A stretch of DNA of 64,000 nucleotides from Olavius sp. associated proteobacterium Delta 1 (GCA_902749685.1 CACVKW010000964.1:1-64000); one strand, 5' to 3'. Shown: positions 1-8,962, counted from the first letter of the stretch. The notes: generated from the sequence alone by a model not told the origin. Translations and numbers: made by a program.

Positions 1-98
1 TAATCAACTATTATTCGAGGGTTTATGCTTATTTGCTAATGCAGAAATCACACTAAGCCTGGGTTTGTTGCTAACAACTCGATTTGGGCAACAACCCG

Positions 99-164
99 TG
101 AAGACTTGACCCCTTTGTTTCCTTTCTTATCTGTCATGAATGAAGACTTGACCCCTTTGTTTCC
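99..164. repeat. 24-bp perfect direct repeat, two copies
   Basis: Positions 99-122 and 141-164 are identical (they begin TGAAGACTTGACC and end TTTGTTTCC) with a 42-bp period. No gene is seen in the first 194 bases. The repeat lies just downstream of the stop codon of the minus-strand sialidase-like gene. Its role is unknown. Confidence 0.8.
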
Positions 165-194
165 CTTTCGGCTCAAGAGCCCTGACACCTTTTC

Positions 195-1379
195 TTATGT
201 TCCAGATACGCCGATCAGCGCGAACTGGATGCCGCTAGCGCGGCTCGCTCCGAACATATTCTGTTCCTCGGAGTCAGTAAGGCCAAGCCAGTTGCTGCCG
301 TTGAATCTTGAAGCAGAGATTCGAGCACTTGTCGAACTTGCTGCTTTGTTGATGGCTGCCGCTATCATCGTCCCGTCGGATTTGGCGGCGATGTTGATAA
401 ACGAGTTAATAACAACATCTAACACAAACGAACTGTGAAAACTCCAGTTGATGCCGTCTGGGGAGGAATAAACAACTGGCCTCCAACTATGAAGTCCTCC
501 ACCAACCGAACTCTCTTCCCGAATAAACGCCAGATAGAAATTGTTCTGATCGTGAGCCGCGTCAGGAGCACTTTCGATCCCGCCAGCAAATTCGGTGGAA
601 AAGGGTAACGGAATTTCATGGATATCTGTCCATATGTCCTCATTACCCCAATAAGATTGTATCTCGGCCCAGGTATCATAGCTGGCTGGGGGGATATCTG
701 CGGTTGATGTTAACAGCAAGAATACATCTCCGCTTCCAGGATACCAACGCCACGCAATTAATACTTTTCCATCCTTTACGGTGACCGTCGCTCGTCCCTC
801 AACATCGCGGACACGGGCGTCAGCACCCGCTGCCCATCCCCCTAACGGTGACCATGAAACCAGTGTTGCGTTATCGTTGTATATTCCTACGCTCATACTT
901 CCAGCAGTTTGGGTAACCACCATCCAATGATTATTACCAACGTAAGCTACTGCCGGTGCTGAATAACCTGCGTAAGCCTCATTGTGGGTTGTGTCCCAGG
1001 TGGCAGGGCCCAATCCATAAGGAAAACCCATTTGGCCATTCGATTTGTTGAACACCGTAAGGTATATAGAACCGGTGTCATTGGTTGCAGCACCAATGCC
1101 CGGTCGTTTGTTGCCACCGGGAGAAGAGGTGATCAGGTTTGGAAAATTCCCATCTTGCCAAGTTATCCCATCATTTGACCAACGTGCGCGGATCTTCGCC
1201 GTGCTCGATTCAGCATATGCAAGGAAGAATTTTTCCGTAATCGTAATTCCGTTGTCACCATCGGGAATGGGTGCGGTTGCAATAATCGAGCAAACGCCCA
1301 GAAAAAAAATAACTCCGAGATAGACATGCTTTTGATGGCCTTGTGCCCAGGTTCTAAGGTTTTCGATGGTCTTGCTCAT
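195..1379 (-). CDS. Exported or membrane-anchored sialidase-fold (BNR/Asp-box) protein
   Basis: The protein has 394 residues, with one hydrophobic segment at about 18-38 that could be a signal anchor or signal peptide, so the body should lie outside the cytoplasm. Two Asp-box motifs of the S-x-D-G-x-x-W type are visible (SNDGITW near residue 69 and SPDGINW near 310). They are typical of the six-bladed propeller of sialidases and other BNR-repeat proteins. The rest is rich in Trp, Gly and Tyr as expected for a propeller, but I cannot see a full set of catalytic arginines, so enzymatic activity is not claimed. The ATG is preceded by a strong GGAGGGAGG site and overlaps the last 26 bases of the upstream membrane-protein gene, so translation is probably coupled. 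Confidence 0.6.
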   Translation of the reverse strand: MSKTIENLRTWAQGHQKHVYLGVIFFLGVCSIIATAPIPDGDNGITITEKFFLAYAESSTAKIRARWSNDGITWQDGNFPNLITSSPGGNKRPGIGAATNDTGSIYLTVFNKSNGQMGFPYGLGPATWDTTHNEAYAGYSAPAVAYVGNNHWMVVTQTAGSMSVGIYNDNATLVSWSPLGGWAAGADARVRDVEGRATVTVKDGKVLIAWRWYPGSGDVFLLLTSTADIPPASYDTWAEIQSYWGNEDIWTDIHEIPLPFSTEFAGGIESAPDAAHDQNNFYLAFIREESSVGGGLHSWRPVVYSSPDGINWSFHSSFVLDVVINSFINIAAKSDGTMIAAAINKAASSTSARISASRFNGSNWLGLTDSEEQNMFGASRASGIQFALIGVSGT

Positions 1380-1848
1380 GATTTCCTCCCTCCTTACTTG
1401 AGGTTAGTACATTGATTATGAGCGCAGTCAAAGTCCCACAGAGGATTGCAATTAGGTCACTTGAATCGAAGGTTCCCAAACGGATAAAATCATCAAGTTT
1501 TTTGAGTACAGGAACCTGTTCGAACCAAAGCGGAATATATTGGGCTAATTCCTCTCCGTACTTTTGACAACATTCGAAAAAAGCATCAATCGTCAACCAA
1601 GAAAAACAGACAACAACTCTAGATCTGGTGTTGGTGAGAACGGCCATCGACAAAAGTGACAGCGCTAGGGGATGAAAAAACTCTGGTGCTGTGCTGGCAA
1701 TTGGCCTCAAAAGATGTGTAAGGTTGGGGAGAACTGAATGAAGCTCTGGGTATCCAATTAAAAAGTACGTAGAACTAGCTGGCCGAGCCAGCACGTATAC
1801 CAGCACCCCTGCGATAAGGAAACAGGCCCCTAACCCGAAGTGCGCCAT
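1354..1848 (-). CDS. Small multi-pass membrane protein, VanZ-like
   Basis: From the internal ATG at 1848 this is a protein of 164 residues with about four hydrophobic segments. The frame stays open back to 2040, but those 64 extra residues are charged and do not look like the start of a membrane protein, so the internal ATG, directly before the first helix, is preferred; no clear ribosome site decides it. The C-terminal half, with GTFDSSDLIAILCGTL followed by a hydrophobic stretch, resembles VanZ-like proteins, where an Asp-rich loop precedes the last helix. It overlaps the sialidase-like gene and probably forms an operon with it. Family assignment is by appearance only. Confidence 0.5.
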   Translation of the reverse strand: MAHFGLGACFLIAGVLVYVLARPASSTYFLIGYPELHSVLPNLTHLLRPIASTAPEFFHPLALSLLSMAVLTNTRSRVVVCFSWLTIDAFFECCQKYGEELAQYIPLWFEQVPVLKKLDDFIRLGTFDSSDLIAILCGTLTALIINVLTSSKEGGNHEQDHRKP

Positions 1849-2221
1849 ATTTATTCTAAGTACGAAAACCTTCAAGCTCTCTGACTCCCTGAATTTCTCC
1901 CTCGAATTTCTCAAACTGGCCTGAGGTAGCCCTGATTTCCCTTTCGATTCCGTACAGCTATAACTTTTCCTTTCCCCTAAGGTAGCCCTAAGAATTAGGA
2001 CTATGGCTAGCCAGTCTCCATGACCGTTTTTCGTCCACAACGCTGGGCATAAGTGGCGGGCGAGGACGACCAGGGTTTATCTAAAAATCACTGTGTTTAG
2101 GATCAACGAAAAATCTGAAAAACCGCAAGATATAGCCCGTCCATCTTCATCCAATTGTTCGGTGGTCTATTAGTACGCAATGGCGATTGACAGACCACTT
2201 CTTGCTTTATTTCAGAGGCAC

Positions 2222-2258
2222 AAAAAATCCCGCTATATTTTTGAGAAGCGGGATTTTT
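2222..2258. terminator. Bidirectional intrinsic terminator hairpin
   Basis: AAAAAATCCCGCT pairs with AGCGGGATTTTT across a loop of about 13 bases, giving a stem with a T run on either strand. A second inverted repeat (2162-2168 with 2192-2198) lies just upstream on the plus strand, so a two-hairpin RNA of about 100 bases is possible, but no good promoter was found. Confidence 0.55.
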
Positions 2259-2474
2259 ATTTGCGCTGCATCATTTATTCTCCTTTATTGGGTTAAAGAA
2301 TGAATGCAGATTTTAGGGCAACATATATAGTTTGTTGGTTGAATCGCTATATTGCTCTGAAAAATGAAGTCGAACGAATTAAGATTAAGAATGCACAATT
2401 AGAAACCAGATGAGAACCCCGGAAGCCCGAAAGAGATAGTGCTATGTTAACGGAAAGGATGGGAAGGGTCAAGA

Positions 2475-2543
2475 TGAATGCGGAAGGCGGAATTCGGAAG
2501 TCGGAAATAAGAAACAAATGAAAATGAGAATTCGGAAGTCGGA
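2475..2543. repeat. 7-bp-periodic array, unit like NNTCGGA
   Basis: Reads ATGCGGA, AGGCGGA, ATTCGGA, AGTCGGA and again ATTCGGA, AGTCGGA after a gap. A further short copy is at about 2585-2598. The same unit appears, inverted, near 44905-44926, and again near 59579. Confidence 0.65.
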
Positions 2544-2874
2544 CCCGCCGTCGCTCGGTAGAGCAGGGCGATGTCGCGGCAAGCATGCGGAAGGCGGAAA
2601 AATTCCGTGAAACGCCGGCTCATTGACCGATAGTGCATTGCCGGTAGAGAAAGGCGTGAGGGACGTGGAGAGATACTGAGATCCGGCGATATGGGGAAAC
2701 GGATAAAAAGGAAAGTATCGAGGAGCCGGCGATTTGGGGACTGAATGAGAAAAGACATGGCTGATGGGATCACGGACGACTCTATGGAAAGTTGAAACGA
2801 GTGAGGGGATAAATTGTTAGTTGGTTTACGAATAACTAATAACTCCCGGGCTTGAACCCGAATTCAAACTACCG

Positions 2875-4032
2875 CTAATTTTTGGTATTTAACGGTTTGG
2901 CATCGCCATGGGCCTGGCGCATGGCACCCTGGCCTTCTCTTATTTTTTTCATCATACGCAGCCAGGCCTCTTTGTTGTAGGCCGGGACCTCGCCGCGGTT
3001 GTGCTGGTAAAACGGCATAGCGAGATTTTGGACGTGGAATAAATATTCACTGTTGGAGATGCCGGTCTGCCAGTAGCCGGTTAGCCTTCCCGCCAGTGAA
3101 CCGCCGATAAAAAGCAGGCAGATTGCCGTCGCATACACCCATGGTTTCAGAATCGCTTTTCGCTTAGAAGCTGAAATGTAGAGGGTATCTTCTTCGGGGC
3201 AGACGGCCACGCATTTTAAGCAGGCATGGCACTCATCGGAGATGACGCTTAACGTTTTATGAACCTTGATGTCGACCGGACAGGTGCGGGTGCACTTTTG
3301 GCACCGGGTGCAGGTGTCATCGCTGCGATGGATTTTCAAGATGCTGAAAAAACTCAGCGCACCCAGCAGGGCGCCATAGGGGCACAGAAAGCGACACCAG
3401 AAGTTGCGGATCAAGATCGACAGCACCAATATAATGATCAGGACCCAGAGAGAAAAATTGCTGATGTTGCTGAAAAAATGCAGCATCTTGATGTCGGCCA
3501 CCATGTTGTAGGGGCTGTAAATGAAATATTCGAGCGCCACGGCATTCATCTGCAGGATAATGGCCCACAGAAAGAAAGCCAGCAGCAGGTATTTCAAGCT
3601 GCGCAGGGGATAATCGAGCCAGGCGGGCAGTTTGACATTTTTGCGGAAAATAAACCGGTGCAGGCGGTTTAAATATTCGGTCAGCAGGCCGAAGGGACAG
3701 ACCCAGCTGCAAAAGCCTCTTTTGAGAAGGACGGCCGTGGCCAGGACCATCAGCAGGATGATCAAGCCGGACGGGTGCACCTGGTTGAACACGCCGCTGA
3801 CCAGCCAGTATTTTAAACTGATCAGCGAACTGATGGGCAAAAAGGCTTCGATCCCCGGCGGGCGGGCAACGGTGGGTCTGATGCCGTTTTCCAACTGGCT
3901 GACAAACATGGTGAATTTGATGCCGATCAAAACGACCGTCACCAGAAAGAGATACTGGACAATCTTGCGGTAAAGCTGAATGTTGGAAGGCGATAATTTT
4001 TCAAAAATTGTGGGTTTGTCGATATCTTTCAT
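2875..4032 (-). CDS. Polyferredoxin membrane protein (NapH/NosR/CcoG-like 4Fe-4S protein)
   Basis: The protein has 385 residues. It starts with a short cytoplasmic tail, a helix at about 25-48, more helices to about 210, then two bacterial ferredoxin motifs: CTRCQKCTRTCP (241-252) and CHACLKCVAVCP (268-279). Two CxxxCP motifs follow membrane segments (CSWVCP near 108, CRFLCP near 213), the signature of the NapH/NosR/YccM family. A last helix lies near 300. Such proteins pass electrons between the quinone pool or cytoplasmic donors and periplasmic partners. No partner oxidoreductase lies next to it, so its acceptor is unknown. It is a single-gene unit. Confidence 0.85.
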   Translation of the reverse strand: MKDIDKPTIFEKLSPSNIQLYRKIVQYLFLVTVVLIGIKFTMFVSQLENGIRPTVARPPGIEAFLPISSLISLKYWLVSGVFNQVHPSGLIILLMVLATAVLLKRGFCSWVCPFGLLTEYLNRLHRFIFRKNVKLPAWLDYPLRSLKYLLLAFFLWAIILQMNAVALEYFIYSPYNMVADIKMLHFFSNISNFSLWVLIIILVLSILIRNFWCRFLCPYGALLGALSFFSILKIHRSDDTCTRCQKCTRTCPVDIKVHKTLSVISDECHACLKCVAVCPEEDTLYISASKRKAILKPWVYATAICLLFIGGSLAGRLTGYWQTGISNSEYLFHVQNLAMPFYQHNRGEVPAYNKEAWLRMMKKIREGQGAMRQAHGDAKPLNTKN

Positions 4033-4107
4033 ATGGGTAGCAGATCGAAATTAAGTCAATAACAAATTAGTCTTTGCTAATATCAATGGAGGTGCTTCTC
4101 ACAAACA

Positions 4108-4137
4108 GGCTCAAGGCTCAAGGCGAAAGGTAAAGGT
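4108..4137. repeat. 7-bp-periodic array, unit GGCTCAA
   Basis: GGCTCAA, GGCTCAA, GGCGAAA, GGTAAAG in tandem, 75 bases upstream of the polyferredoxin gene start. Confidence 0.6.
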
Positions 4138-4246
4138 TCCCTCTCATTTAATAAACGGCATTTCATGCCCGATATTTAATGTTTGATCCCCTAAGGCTGT
4201 CTGAATTTTCTGATGCTGACTATAGACGGAGAGTTGCCAATATTCC

Positions 4247-4260
4247 TTGATTTAGGTCAA
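4247..4260. promoter_or_regulatory. Possible FNR/CRP-family dyad
   Basis: TTGATTTAGGTCAA matches the TTGAT-N4-ATCAA pattern with one mismatch. It lies between the divergent polyferredoxin gene (start 4032) and the cyclase gene (start 4515), about 215 and 255 bases away. A TTGACA lies just downstream at 4272-4277 but has only a weak -10 partner. One site alone is weak evidence. Confidence 0.3.
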
Positions 4261-4330
4261 TTAAAAAATATATTGACAAATATTACCTGCCATTACATGA
4301 ATACTGTTCTGGATGATCCGCCTCCAACTA

Positions 4331-4470
4331 AGGGCGCACTCAAAAATAACTTCACATTTTATACGTCGATGCATCCCGTCCGGCTGCGTTGCGAAAGCCC
4401 GGAATATCTCGATATTCCTGCGCGTTCGCGTCTTGCCAGCCGGGCGCTTCAACGCCTAAAATTGTGAATT
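4331..4470. repeat. GC-rich structured intergenic block
   Basis: The interval has several short palindromes, including GGAATATC-TC-GATATTCC at 4401-4418 and a GC-rich CGCGTTCGCG segment. Composition differs from the AT-rich flanks. It resembles a dispersed extragenic repeat rather than a gene, but no second copy is present in this window. Confidence 0.35.
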
Positions 4471-4514
4471 TATGTCTTCGTGAACCCTAAGCCTCAAAAC
4501 CGAAAGGAGAAACA

Positions 4515-5297
4515 ATGGCGCGCAAACGTTTTGTTGATTTAAGCATCAGTATTGAACCCGAACTGCCCAGCGACCCGCCCATGATGATTCCCAAAGTCGA
4601 TTATATCAATCATGAAATGGGTGCAGCACAGATGCAGGATTTTTACCCGGGGGTTAAAAAAGAACAGCTGCCCGGCGGGCTGGGTTGGGCGGTTGAATTC
4701 CTTGCACTGACCACGCACTCCGGAACCCACCTGGATGCGCCTTACCATTATCATCCGACCATGGACAAAGGCCAACGGTCGTTGACGATCGATGAGATCC
4801 CCTTGGACTGGTGTTTTAATGATGGGGTGCTGCTGGATTTCAGGCACAAGGGCGACGGAGAGCACATCACTGTTGATGATGTCCAACAAGAGCTGGACCG
4901 GATCCAACATGAAATTAAACCCCTGGACATTATCCTGATTCAAACCGGGGCGGATGCTGCCTGGGGAACGGAGAAATACCTGGTGACCGGCGCCGGCATG
5001 GATCGGGAGAGCACCTTGTTTCTAACCGAAAAAGGGGTCAAGGTTGTGGGAATCGACGCCTGGAGCTGGGATCGACCCCTGCCGTTTCAAGCCAAGGAAT
5101 TTAGCGAACACGGAGATCCCAAGGTCATCTGGGAGGCGCACTTTGCCGGTATCGACATCGGCTATTGCCACATGGAAAAATTGGCGAACTTGTCCGCCAT
5201 CGGAAGGCCGCATGGATTTCAAATCTGTTGCTTTCCCGTCAAGATCAAGGGTGCCAGCGCCGGCTGGACCCGGCCGGTGGCGATCATCGAAGAATAG
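4515..5297 (+). CDS. Cyclase-family metal-dependent hydrolase (KynB-like fold)
   Basis: The protein has 260 residues and matches the cyclase family (PF04199), whose members include kynurenine formamidase and hydrolases of cyclic amides or esters. The defining H-x-G-T-H-x-D-x-P-x-H motif is complete (His68 to His78) and supplies metal ligands and the catalytic base. Start: ATG after AAAGGAGA. It is the first gene of a plus-strand series with a TRAP transporter, a lactonase-like protein and a BKACE enzyme, which suggests that it opens or releases an organic acid in the same pathway. The substrate cannot be read from sequence. A role in tryptophan catabolism is unlikely, as no other kynurenine gene is near. 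Confidence 0.85.
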   Translation: MARKRFVDLSISIEPELPSDPPMMIPKVDYINHEMGAAQMQDFYPGVKKEQLPGGLGWAVEFLALTTHSGTHLDAPYHYHPTMDKGQRSLTIDEIPLDWCFNDGVLLDFRHKGDGEHITVDDVQQELDRIQHEIKPLDIILIQTGADAAWGTEKYLVTGAGMDRESTLFLTEKGVKVVGIDAWSWDRPLPFQAKEFSEHGDPKVIWEAHFAGIDIGYCHMEKLANLSAIGRPHGFQICCFPVKIKGASAGWTRPVAIIEE

Positions 5298-5395
5298 AAT
5301 AGATTTATTGGTATCACCCCGGAACTGCTCAGATAGAATTTTCTGATTGAGCGATGCATTTTATTGGAATGGATTCTATTATATCAGCTAAAATC

Positions 5396-5438
5396 AGACA
5401 GGATAAACAGGATTATCAGGATGTTGTTGATCCTGTCT
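5396..5438. repeat. Inverted repeat of CAGGAT type in the cyclase-TRAP gap
   Basis: AGACAGGAT (5396-5404) pairs with ATCCTGTCT (5430-5438), and further CAGGAT units lie in the loop. No T run follows on the coding strand, so it is not an intrinsic terminator. The rest of the 330-base gap 5298-5627 shows nothing else I can name. Confidence 0.55.
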
Positions 5439-5627
5439 AAAAAAAGAAAATATAAACGAATCCATTCATTCAAATTAATTTTTGATTAAATCTAACCAGG
5501 CACGAATAGCGCCGAAAATTTATTTTGGCCGCAGGCAGCAGTTCAATTGTTAGTCTATGTCGTCTGGGTCTGTCTGCGTGGGTCGGAGGCAAATTTAATC
5601 ACTCTGAATTTAAAAAGGAGGCATTAA

Positions 5628-6701
5628 ATGAAATTGTTGAAAAATGCACTGTTAATTGTCGTGATGGTTTCACTGATTTTTAGTTTGCCGGTGGGATCGG
5701 CATTGGCCAAAAACTATAAACTGACCGTCGTTGCCGGTCACCCACCCATCTTTTTATGGGTGACCCTGTGTCGTGATTTTTTCATTCCGGAAGTCGACAA
5801 ACGGTTGCTGGAAGCAGGCGGTAAACACAAAATCGTCTGGAATCAGGCTTATGGCGGTACGGTCGCCAAAATCGGCGGGGCTCTCGAAGCAATCGAGGAA
5901 GGCATCGCCGATATGGGCTTTGTCGGGACCATATTTGAAGCCCCCAAGATGCCGCTGCACAATGTGACCTACATGACGCCTTTCGGGTCCGAGAATATTT
6001 TTTACGTGGTTGACATCATGGCCGAACTGCATTCCAAAATTCCGGCCCTGGCCCAGGAGTGGACCAATCACAACCAGATCTACCTGGGCGGAGCCGCCCT
6101 GGATACCTACGGCATCCTGACGGATTTTCCGGTTAATACTGTTGATGATGTCGACGGACATAAAATTGCCGCTCCCGGTCCATCCGCCAACTGGCTGAAG
6201 GGAACCGGCGGCGTTCCGGTGGCTTCCAACCTGAACGAATACTATAACGGGATTAAAACCGGGGTCTTTCAGGGTACCTTAACCTTTATGACAGCCGCCA
6301 TGGCCATCAAGGTTTACGAAGTCGCCCCGAATATCTGCATGGTGAATTTCGGCTCCCAGTTTGCCGGCGGTCTCAGCATCAACAAGGATATTTTTGATTC
6401 ATTTCCGCCTGAGGTGCAGAAGATCTTTATGGATGTCGGCCGGGAATATGATCGGAAACTGGCCGAGGCCCAGGCGGCCCGGGCCGGCAAAGCCATGGAG
6501 ATCATGAAAAAGGGCGGGGCCAAAGTGACTTACCTGTCTGAGGCCGAACGCAAACGCTGGGCCGGCAAACTGCCCAACGTTCCGATGGATTGGGCGCAGG
6601 CCATGGAGAAAAAAGGGCTGCCCGGCAAGGCCATGCTGAAAGGCTACCTGGACGGATTGCGTGCTCGTGGTGTCAAACTGGCCCGGGATTGGGATCAGTA
6701 A
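5628..6701 (+). CDS. TRAP transporter periplasmic substrate-binding protein, DctP family
   Basis: The protein has 357 residues. Residues 1-27 form a signal peptide ending in SALA. The mature part has the DctP-family layout: an early beta strand (LTVVAGHPP), the segment VDGHKIAAPGPSANWLKGTGG and a long C-terminal helix. It binds an organic acid in the periplasm and hands it to the two membrane subunits encoded next. An AAAGGAGG site lies 6 bases before the ATG. It is followed by small and large permease genes in the normal TRAP order. The ligand may be the compound, or a precursor of it, handled by the SMP-30 and BKACE proteins. Confidence 0.93.
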   Translation: MKLLKNALLIVVMVSLIFSLPVGSALAKNYKLTVVAGHPPIFLWVTLCRDFFIPEVDKRLLEAGGKHKIVWNQAYGGTVAKIGGALEAIEEGIADMGFVGTIFEAPKMPLHNVTYMTPFGSENIFYVVDIMAELHSKIPALAQEWTNHNQIYLGGAALDTYGILTDFPVNTVDDVDGHKIAAPGPSANWLKGTGGVPVASNLNEYYNGIKTGVFQGTLTFMTAAMAIKVYEVAPNICMVNFGSQFAGGLSINKDIFDSFPPEVQKIFMDVGREYDRKLAEAQAARAGKAMEIMKKGGAKVTYLSEAERKRWAGKLPNVPMDWAQAMEKKGLPGKAMLKGYLDGLRARGVKLARDWDQ

Positions 6702-6706
6702 AAGAA

Positions 6707-6757
6707 ATGAACAATGAAAATTGAATATTTAAGGATGTCGCTTCGCTCTGTCATTTT
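6707..6757 (+). repeat. Partial composite repeat: heptamer array plus 22-base module
   Basis: ATGAACA, ATGAAAA, TTGAATA units are followed at 6733-6754 by a module starting GGATGTCGCTTCGC and ending GTCAT. The same module occurs at 31548-31569 and, reversed, at 38171-38192. It lies between the TRAP binding-protein and small-permease genes. Confidence 0.7.
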
Positions 6758-6815
6758 AATTTGTTAGACCGAATCGAGTATAATCCTAATCTTACTTTTG
6801 TGGAGAAATAACTCG

Positions 6816-7397
6816 GTGTCCAAATCGGATGCACACGAATCAAAGCATCAACCGGAACGGCGTCGCCGGTTTACCTATGGGTTCATCATTTCGGTTATGA
6901 ACAGTATCGGTACGGCCTGGGTTTTCGTGCTGCTGGTGATCATCAACCTGGACATCGGGGGGCGCGCCCTGTTCAATCATCCGGTGCGCGGTGTGCCTGA
7001 AATTGTGGCGTTGTCCATTGTAGCCTGCGTTTTTCTGCAGATTGCCCATACACTCAAGGTCGGCCGGCTGACGCGTTCGGATATTTTACTAAACTGGCTG
7101 CAGTCCAGACACCCCGTGTTGAAGCACATTCTGGAGGCCGTGTATTATTTAATCGGCGGGTGTCTGATGGCCGTATTATTTAAGGCCAGTATCCCATTGT
7201 TTACCAAAGCCTGGCGTATCGACGAATATGTGGGGGCGCAAGGGGATTTCATGGCACCGGTTTGGCCGGTTAAACTGATTATCCTGATCGGATGTGCCGC
7301 CGGGGCCATCCAGTTTCTGCTGATGGCCATTGACAGTATAAAACAGTCGAAAACACCTGAAAGCAAGACCCATGATTCCGGTGGAGAAACCCCATGA
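6816..7397 (+). CDS. TRAP transporter small permease (DctQ-like)
   Basis: The protein has 193 residues with four predicted membrane helices (about 25-47, 60-80, 100-122, 148-170), as usual for DctQ. It joins the large permease to form the sodium-driven symporter. Two in-frame starts exist: TTG at 6798 and GTG at 6816. The GTG is preferred because GGAG at 6802-6805 sits about 10 bases before it. The stop overlaps the ATG of the large permease (ATGA), so the two are translationally coupled. The first 20 and last 20 residues are charged and cytoplasmic in character. Confidence 0.9.
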   Translation: MSKSDAHESKHQPERRRRFTYGFIISVMNSIGTAWVFVLLVIINLDIGGRALFNHPVRGVPEIVALSIVACVFLQIAHTLKVGRLTRSDILLNWLQSRHPVLKHILEAVYYLIGGCLMAVLFKASIPLFTKAWRIDEYVGAQGDFMAPVWPVKLIILIGCAAGAIQFLLMAIDSIKQSKTPESKTHDSGGETP

Positions 7398-8713
7398 CCG
7401 ATCTTCAGATAGGATTGTTCTCCATCGTCGGGATTTTATTTTTGATTTACGCCGGTATGCATGTTGCGATTGCCTTAACCCTTTTGTCGCTATTGGGCGT
7501 CTGGTTGATCAAAGACAATTGGACAATTGCCAGCAAACTGCTGGCTTTGGCGGCGTCCGACAGCATCTCCGGTTATATTTTCGGCGTTGTGCCGCTGTTT
7601 GTTTTAATGGGGATGCTGATTTCCGTTTCAGGTATCGGTAAGGATACTTTCGATGTGGCCAACCGGCTGTTTAAAGGTATTCGGGGAGGGCTGGGCATAT
7701 CCACCGTCGCAGCCAATGCAGTTTTTGCCGCGGTGACCGGTATTTCCATCGCTTCGGCCGCTGTGTTTACCAAAGTGGCGGTACCCGAAATGATTCGTCT
7801 GGGTCACAAACCGCGGTTTGCCGTTGGGGTTGTGACGGGATCGTCGGTCCTGGGCATGCTGATCCCACCCAGTCTGCTGCTGATTTTATTCGGTGTGCTG
7901 ACCGAAACATCCATCGGTGATCTTTTTAAAGCCGGCATATTACCGGGCATTTTACTGTCGGTTGCATACAGTGGCCTGATTCTTTTAATGGCCTATCGGT
8001 TTCCCAATTATGTGGGGCAACTTACCGATGAATCAGACGGCAACCCGACCGATCAGATGACCCTGGGCCAGGCGATCTGGAAATTGACACCGATCGCACT
8101 TCTCGTGGCTCTGGTGCTGGGAGGCATCTACGCCGGCTGGTTTACCCCCACCGAATCCGGCGCCGTGGGAGCGCTGGGAGCCTTACTCCTGACCCTGGGC
8201 AAACGGCAGTTGACCTGGGCCAAATTATGGCAGGTGCTCACCGAAACCGGCCACGTTTCGGTGTCCATTCTTTTTTTGCTCATTGCGGCCAATATTTATG
8301 GTCGTATGCTGGCCCTGTCGGGCATTACCGGGTTTATTGCGACCTGGATCAGTGAATCCGGTCTGGGATTATATGCCATCCTTGCGATTTACCTGGTGAT
8401 TGTACTTTTAATGGGGACGATTCTCGACTCCACATCCATTATGATGATTATCGTGCCGTTGATGTATCCCATCATGCATGGCATGGGGGTGAATTTCGTC
8501 TGGTTTGGATTGGTGACCGTGATCGCGATCGAGGTCGGTCTGATCACACCACCGCTGGGGATTGCGGCATTTGTGGTCAAATCAACACTTGATGACCAGA
8601 GTATCACCCTCAACGACGTCTTTGCCGGTGCGTTTCCGTATGTGTTGATTATGATTCTGGTGCTGGTCCTGGTGGTGATATTTCCGCAGATCAGTTTAGT
8701 CTTAGTTAGATAG
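7394..8713 (+). CDS. TRAP transporter large permease (DctM-like)
   Basis: The protein has 439 residues with about 12 membrane segments and the normal DctM length. Typical features are the repeated glycine-rich hairpins (GSSVLGMLIPPSLLLILFG and, in the second half, GLITPPLGIAAFVVKS). It forms the ion-coupled transport channel with the small permease. It overlaps the upstream stop by four bases. No terminator is obvious in the 300 bases downstream, so transcription could continue into the lactonase-like gene. Confidence 0.94.
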   Translation: MTDLQIGLFSIVGILFLIYAGMHVAIALTLLSLLGVWLIKDNWTIASKLLALAASDSISGYIFGVVPLFVLMGMLISVSGIGKDTFDVANRLFKGIRGGLGISTVAANAVFAAVTGISIASAAVFTKVAVPEMIRLGHKPRFAVGVVTGSSVLGMLIPPSLLLILFGVLTETSIGDLFKAGILPGILLSVAYSGLILLMAYRFPNYVGQLTDESDGNPTDQMTLGQAIWKLTPIALLVALVLGGIYAGWFTPTESGAVGALGALLLTLGKRQLTWAKLWQVLTETGHVSVSILFLLIAANIYGRMLALSGITGFIATWISESGLGLYAILAIYLVIVLLMGTILDSTSIMMIIVPLMYPIMHGMGVNFVWFGLVTVIAIEVGLITPPLGIAAFVVKSTLDDQSITLNDVFAGAFPYVLIMILVLVLVVIFPQISLVLVR

Positions 8714-8962
8714 AGGTTTCAGGTGGCAGGGAGTTCTTCTAAACTGCACCGCTGCGTGGATAATCCCCACCAAAACCGGCTGAACTCGACCCTAAGGGTT
8801 CGTAGTGAATGAACAGCAATTAAAATGAAAAAAAGCTTTTGAGCGTCGATCCGGGATAGCGGTTTAAATAAAATTCGTCCTTGTAGCCTGCTCATTCACA
8901 ACGCCCCCTAACGGTCTCAGACAGCATCCGGTTTCGATGGTGATCATCCACTCCGCTTTTTG

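Larger units (their letters stand above)
2041..2874. other. 834-bp gene-free interval with hairpins and repeats
   Basis: No convincing coding region is seen. It holds an inverted repeat at 2162-2198 (GTGGTCT with AGACCAC), a terminator-like hairpin at 2222-2258, and GGAA-rich 7-bp-periodic repeats from about 2475 to 2600. Open frames on the minus strand here are repeat-derived (Ser/Pro/Arg-rich) and were not accepted. Confidence 0.6.

Noticed and set aside
2347-2773. Minus-strand ORFs in the gap after the polyferredoxin gene
   Set aside because: They are Ser/Arg/Pro-rich translations of the GGAA repeats.
4213-4467. 84-residue plus-strand ORF before the cyclase gene
   Set aside because: It lies in a structured, probably repeated block, has no ribosome site and no protein-like pattern.
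5396-5438. Terminator after the cyclase gene
   Set aside because: The stem is followed by A, not T, on the coding strand, so it cannot act as an intrinsic terminator for that gene.
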